A DNA stretch of 64,000 nucleotides, from positions 1,354,171 to 1,418,170 of the forward strand of contig JAUPFP010000038.1 of the NCBI GenBank assembly GCA_036925085.1, read 5' to 3'. The notes beneath the pieces were generated by a model. The model saw nothing but the letters and a program-made list of their open reading frames with translations, was not told the origin of the DNA and did no database searches. Both the position numbers and the translations under genes were made by a program. This DNA comes from Brachycybe producta (lineage: Eukaryota > Arthropoda > Diplopoda > Playtdesmida > Andrognathidae). The number at the start of each line of letters is the position of its first letter. Within the stretch, counting starts at the first letter, position 1. Positions 59,435 through 64,000 of the stretch are shown one piece after another.

Positions 59435-60950
59435 TATCATCATCATCATCATCATCATCATTTCCTGTACCTTTTCCCGCAAGCAGCAGGGTCGGCCTTG
59501 CTGGTTCTAACTCTCCACTCATTCCGATTTTGCACCAAGCCCCCAGTGACCCCACATGCCACCATATCCCGTTTTACTACCACGTTCCAGGTTTGCTTGG
59601 GTCTTCCTCTACTCCATTTTATTCCCAGGTCTAAGTTCATTGCTTGCCTCAGCAGCCCATCTTCCCCGCTCCTGAGGACATGCCCAAACCACCGCAGCCT
59701 ATTTTCCTGCATCTTTTCTACTATATTTGTTACCCCTAATAAAATTATTTCTGATCCTATCCCTTCTGGTCACCCCACTCATAAACCTTAGTATTCTCAT
59801 CTTAGCATTCTCATCTCAGCTACCTGCATTCTATCCTCATGCACCTTCTTGATTGCCCAACATTCTGATCCATACAACATAGCTGGTCTGACTACTGTCC
59901 TATAAAACTTTCCCTTCAATTTTATAGATATATTTTATAGATATATTTCCTGTCACATAATACCCCACTAGCCTGCCTCCACCTATGCCAACCTGCTTTT
60001 ATCCGGTTTGTGATGTCTAAGCCTAAGCTCCCATCATCTTGCAGCACAGATCCTAAATATTTGAAGTCATGCACCTGCTGCATTAAACTGTCCCCAAGTC
60101 TAATCCCCTCATTCAACTGTTCTTTCCCATCCCACTGAAATTTCATTTATTTTCAAGCCCTTTGATTCCAAGGCATTCCTAGTCTCCTCTAACCTTATCT
60201 CAAGTTCCATTTTGGATTCCCCAACTAAGACTATGTCATCTGCAAACAGCATGCACCAGGGGACCTCCTGCCTCACCCCTGCAAGTAACTCATCCAGGAC
60301 CAAAATGAATAGATATGGACTAAGTGCTGAGCCCTGGTGCACACTAATCCTAACACAAACTATCAGAGAACCCCCAGGCAGTCTTAACACTTGTCCATGC
60401 ATCCCTATACATGTCCCTCACCATATTTATATAACTCACCCACCCCCTTCTTCTGTAAGATCTCCCACAATAACTTACGTGGTACTCTCATAGGCTTTCT
60501 CTAGATCTATAAATACCATGTGTAAATTTCTTGGTAGCCCAAAACTTCTCAATAACTTGCCTTACGGCAAAAATAGGGTGCATTGTGGATTTTCCTGGCA
60601 TAAACCCAAACTGACTTCCCCAATTGCAGTTTTACCCCGTAGTCGAGCTTCAATTACTCTCTCCCACAGCTTCATTGTATGACTCATCAATTTAATACCT
60701 CTATAGTTCCCACATTCCTGAACATCACCCTTCCCTTTGAAAATAGGCACTAACCAGCTGTCCTGCCATGCTTCTGGCATTCTATCCCCATAGCCAATCT
60801 ATTGAATAACTTTATGAGCCAGAAAATGGCAAGATTCCCCAAGACCTCCCACACCTCTACTGGTACCCCATCTGGCCCTAAAGCCTTCCCTAGCTTCATT
60901 TTTTGCAATGGCTGAACAATTTCCTCAGCCCTAACCTGCTCCACTCCTTA
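59435..60950 (-). pseudogene. 5'-truncated, frameshifted non-LTR retrotransposon (LINE)
   Basis: Reverse-transcriptase pieces appear in order from right to left. KMKLGKALGPDGVPVEVWEV lies at about 60895, then WLVPIFKGKGDVQECGNYRG at about 60750. Next come SVHQGSALSPYLFILVLDEL and FADDIVLVGESKMEL (catalytic FADD) at 60360-60200, FKYLGSVLQDDGSL at about 60050, and the C-terminal NRLRWFGHVLRSG at about 59690. The frame changes at least four times and the 5' half (endonuclease) is absent. The 3' end runs into (ATG)n at 59439-59462, a short-repeat tail typical of RTE-like LINEs. It is inactive. Confidence 0.9.
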
Positions 60951-61068
60951 TCCATCATTATTCTAAAATTCCATATTCTAAAATAACTATATTAATTTTT
61001 TTTAAAAGTGTACTTTATTTTATACTAAACAAGAAAACTAAACAAAAAAAAACATGTTTTTTGTGATA

Positions 61069-61210
61069 CTCGCTTTTATAAAAACGGAGTAAAAACAAAC
61101 TAAATCAAATCCCCTCTTGTCTTTCTGGTGTAGTGGTTAGTGTCAGACTCTCAGCCCATTGGTAATGTTGGTCATGGGTTCAATCCCCGTGCAGTGGGGA
61201 TTATTTTCAA
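61069..61210 (+). mobile_element. TIR element with tRNA-like core, copy 5
   Basis: CTCGCTTTTATAAAA at the left end. Core: CTGGTGTAGTGGTTAGTG and GGTTCAATCCCCG. The right inverted end is missing or diverged. Confidence 0.7.
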
Positions 61211-61219
61211 GTATCAATG

Positions 61220-63805
61220 TGAATTGAAACTAATAATTTTCCTTATCCTATAGAGGAGACAGTAGGCCCCTACAGACATACAAACTTAACAATTATGTCT
61301 AGTTTTTACTTTGACTAAAATAGTAACATCATCATTGGTTTCATTATTAAGTTTAATTCTTATGATGTTGTTGTTCACATAAAATAATAAAACCTAACCA
61401 AAATAAGTTTTAAAGCTTTAAAATTTAATGAAAAATTTCTAAGTTAAGAATGAACCAATAATGTTTTTTTTTTTTTCTCTGCATGCTGTTTAATGTGTCT
61501 GAGTTTGTGCCAATTTGAAAAGAGACACTTGAGTATATTCTAGGAAAACGGACTCAAAAATGAACATCTCAAAATACAAAATTAGGCACATTATTGTCTT
61601 TTAACGTAATTATAGTATTGAATGTTGGGGTTATTATTTTCTACATGCATAAACAAAACCGACAAAGCAAAAAAAATTAGAACGTTATTATCACGTTTCA
61701 TTGATCCGTAGATATTTCTAATAATAATTAGACTACTTCTAAATGCACTTTTCTTGTCAGTCGTATTTATAATCTTTAACTTACAATTGAAATCACACAA
61801 ACGAATTATCATTACTCTAATGAAATAAATGAATTATTAAAAGCTTTTCCAGAAATGAAAGTTGTTGCTCAACATTAAGCCGCTATGTTAACGACGAAAG
61901 CAAATTAGTTTTTGTTAAAAATAGAAAAAAAAACTGCATCTAAATAATTAATAGAGGAAAACACGCAATATGGTTAAGGTGCTAAATGTGTTTTTGATGT
62001 GAATATTTCGATATTATTTGTTATATGTGGCCACCACCGAATAAACAGACATACACAACGCACTTTACAAACATAAATGGATAGGGGGCTTACAAAGAAA
62101 GGTGTGTTCCATCTCTGTAATGTTTTCCCTTCTCTACTTAATTCACTTCCCACCCACCTGAAAAAATCCGCTCAGGCAACACGCCAACAACGAACCAACA
62201 TAATGCCAACCTTTTTGCGTTTATATCAAGATGTTGGACCAATGAACCGGCCAAGTCCTACCACTATTGGCTGTACTCGATGGCCCAACGGTCGCTGAAC
62301 CTGTCATCAATGACTAATATAATGATTTTGGGGCCAACATTAAGTGAGCCATATGCATTTTTGCAACATTGGGCCAAGTGCTGAGCCAAAACATTGTCGC
62401 CAACATAAATTCGTACATTCGGCCAACATGTTGTGCTCTTGGGGTGTAATTCCCTCGCAGGGAATTTCAAAGTTGGTTTAAAATTCCGGAAAACACGGGC
62501 CATTTATGCAAACATTTTTTTTAAGAAAAACCTAATACGTAAGTAATTTCAAATTCACTAAATATAAATAATGTTTTATGGCTTGCTTTACTCGCCATAA
62601 TTTATTAATATAATACTCAGCAGCCCACACAGCTTATAGCAGAGGGACAATTTAGTCGAAAAGTTGCACAAGGAATGCATTGTCAAAATAACTAGTTAAC
62701 ACATACTATCATAAAAATTAACCTATATACAAAATTAACGTAGTTAAGTACAGTATATTTAAAAAAAATAACCCTGTGAATCCCTCAAAATACTGTATAA
62801 ATTCTTCATTTTACAATATTCTCTGGAAGTCCTGCAAATTCCATTGCCAAATGACCCCAACTATTAATAACCAAAAATATACGCACATTCTTGCAAAATC
62901 TTTCTAAATTTTTTTAGGGTAATTTCACCGTAGAAAAACCAACCGAAATTACCCTTAAAAACCTGGAAAAAAAATTGGAAATACGTAGATATTTGGTGCG
63001 AAACCTGTTTCATCTTGAGTCCTTAAACAACGAATAGGTTTGGAACTGGAAGCCAGGCGATTCGATTTAATGAGGTTGGAATATGATAACTTAAGTCTAC
63101 GGCACCTAACGAAGGCACACTTGGCCCTCATAAATTTATCTCCAAGTGACTGTATGATTAAAACGCCCAAGTGCCTCCACAATAGCAGTCAGTGTTAAAG
63201 AGTTAATGGGTGTGAAGGATGTTAATTGGGTCGTCGCGCCAGTGACAACGGTACTCATAATATGTATATAATCATCTAGTAGCTAGCCTCCACCTCCAAC
63301 CCTTCTCGTTGCCAAAGTCAATTCGCACAAAAAAAAAGGATGTTTTCTATGTTCAAAACAATAATTATGAAGTAAAAACCGTAATAACAATTAAAAATAC
63401 ATAATTCATGCAATGAATTACAGAGGAAAACAATAGAAACGAATTTTATTCGTTCACTTGGCAAAATGATCAACTGAATCTCATAAATTTTCATAATAAA
63501 CTAGAATCTATCCCTTACAATATCATTATTTCCAATGTACCACAATTGTTGCTTTGTTTGTTCCAAAGATACAATCATTTTCTTTATGGCAACTTGTTCA
63601 AAAGAGTCTCTTGGTCATTATTTTATATCAATATATAACTAAAAAAAATCCAACAATACTGCCAGGGGTGGAATGGTAGAAATAAACGGCCAAGGGAAAA
63701 GAAATTATTTGCCAACCCTAAAGCGTAATTAATACCTTGTACACACATGAGTTAACGAATTCAAATAAAATGTGTTTATTTGAATTATGCAGAATCCAGA
63801 CATAA
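61220..63805. other. Geneless stretch
   Basis: No gene is supported. 62140-62450 is crowded with GCCAAC/GGCCAACAT words in both senses and is probably a degraded repeat; frames there (62077-62298, 62264-62503) are shadows. The rest is AT-rich. Confidence 0.45.
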
Positions 63806-63809
63806 ACCA

Positions 63810-64000
63810 AATATAAATTTAAATGAATAAATGAACCGCTTTTTTCTCAAGGTCAACTATATGTTGCACTCTTCCCATCCAAGAACCCCATGATATTAAA
63901 TTGGAAAAGGTTGGAAAGTGTAGAAGGGGAGGAGAGAAAGAAACGTGGAGGGGGAAAAAAGTGGGAGGGGAGGAGAGAGAGAAACGTGGAGGGGGAAAAA
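63810..64000 (+). mobile_element. Non-autonomous Helitron, copy G (cut by window end)
   Basis: Family body in + sense: CTCAAGGTCAACTATATGTT, CCATCCAAGAACCCCATGAT, then GA/G-rich sequence duplicated (GGAGAGA-AAACGTGGAGGGGG twice). The 3' hairpin would lie beyond the window. Confidence 0.65.

Overview
The window is eukaryotic and almost certainly from an invertebrate animal: AT-rich DNA, spliced genes with GT-AG introns, a metazoan-type STK32 (YANK) kinase, and a dense load of interspersed repeats (non-autonomous Helitrons, TIR/MITE families, tRNA-derived SINEs, a non-LTR retrotransposon and several LTR insertions). I cannot name the phylum. Two host genes can be read. EXOSC1/CSL4 (exosome cap subunit) is a compact six-exon gene on the + strand at 3907-4841. 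STK32 is on the - strand, with nine exons between 25565 and 11278; only its first coding exon(s), with the glycine-rich loop, are not found. No intact tRNA, rRNA or CRISPR was seen.

Layout: 1-3215 holds MITEs and a head-to-tail trimer of a tRNA-like SINE. EXOSC1 follows. Next come two solo LTRs of different families (5145-6057 and 6099-6623), each flanked by a 4-bp duplication and only 41 bp apart. 6628-10227 is AT-rich and geneless. STK32 fills 11278-25565; its introns carry long fold-back MITEs and a TTAA-flanked MITE. 25.6-32.2 kb contains a Helitron copy, an ~0.9-kb TTAA/TIR element with an internal ~190-bp tandem repeat, and a TIR element with a tRNA-like core.

32192-42484 is a complete LTR retrotransposon on the - strand (10,293 bp). 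It has 688-bp LTRs in which I found no differences, an AAAG target duplication, a tRNA-Ala-like primer site, a leader minisatellite, an intact gag-protease ORF (793 aa), and a second intact 725-aa ORF of unknown function. There is no reverse transcriptase, RNase H or integrase anywhere inside. This is the most unusual object in the window: a very young, apparently pol-less element with two long open frames.

42.5-64 kb is geneless, repeat-rich DNA: a third solo LTR (48576-49499, inverted relative to its sister at 5145-6057), a hAT-like MITE, a near-perfect 28-29 bp hairpin, several Helitron copies, an ~1.3-kb minisatellite of 17/18-mers with a tail of reverse-oriented copies, tRNA-like TIR elements, and a decayed 5'-truncated LINE (59435-60950).
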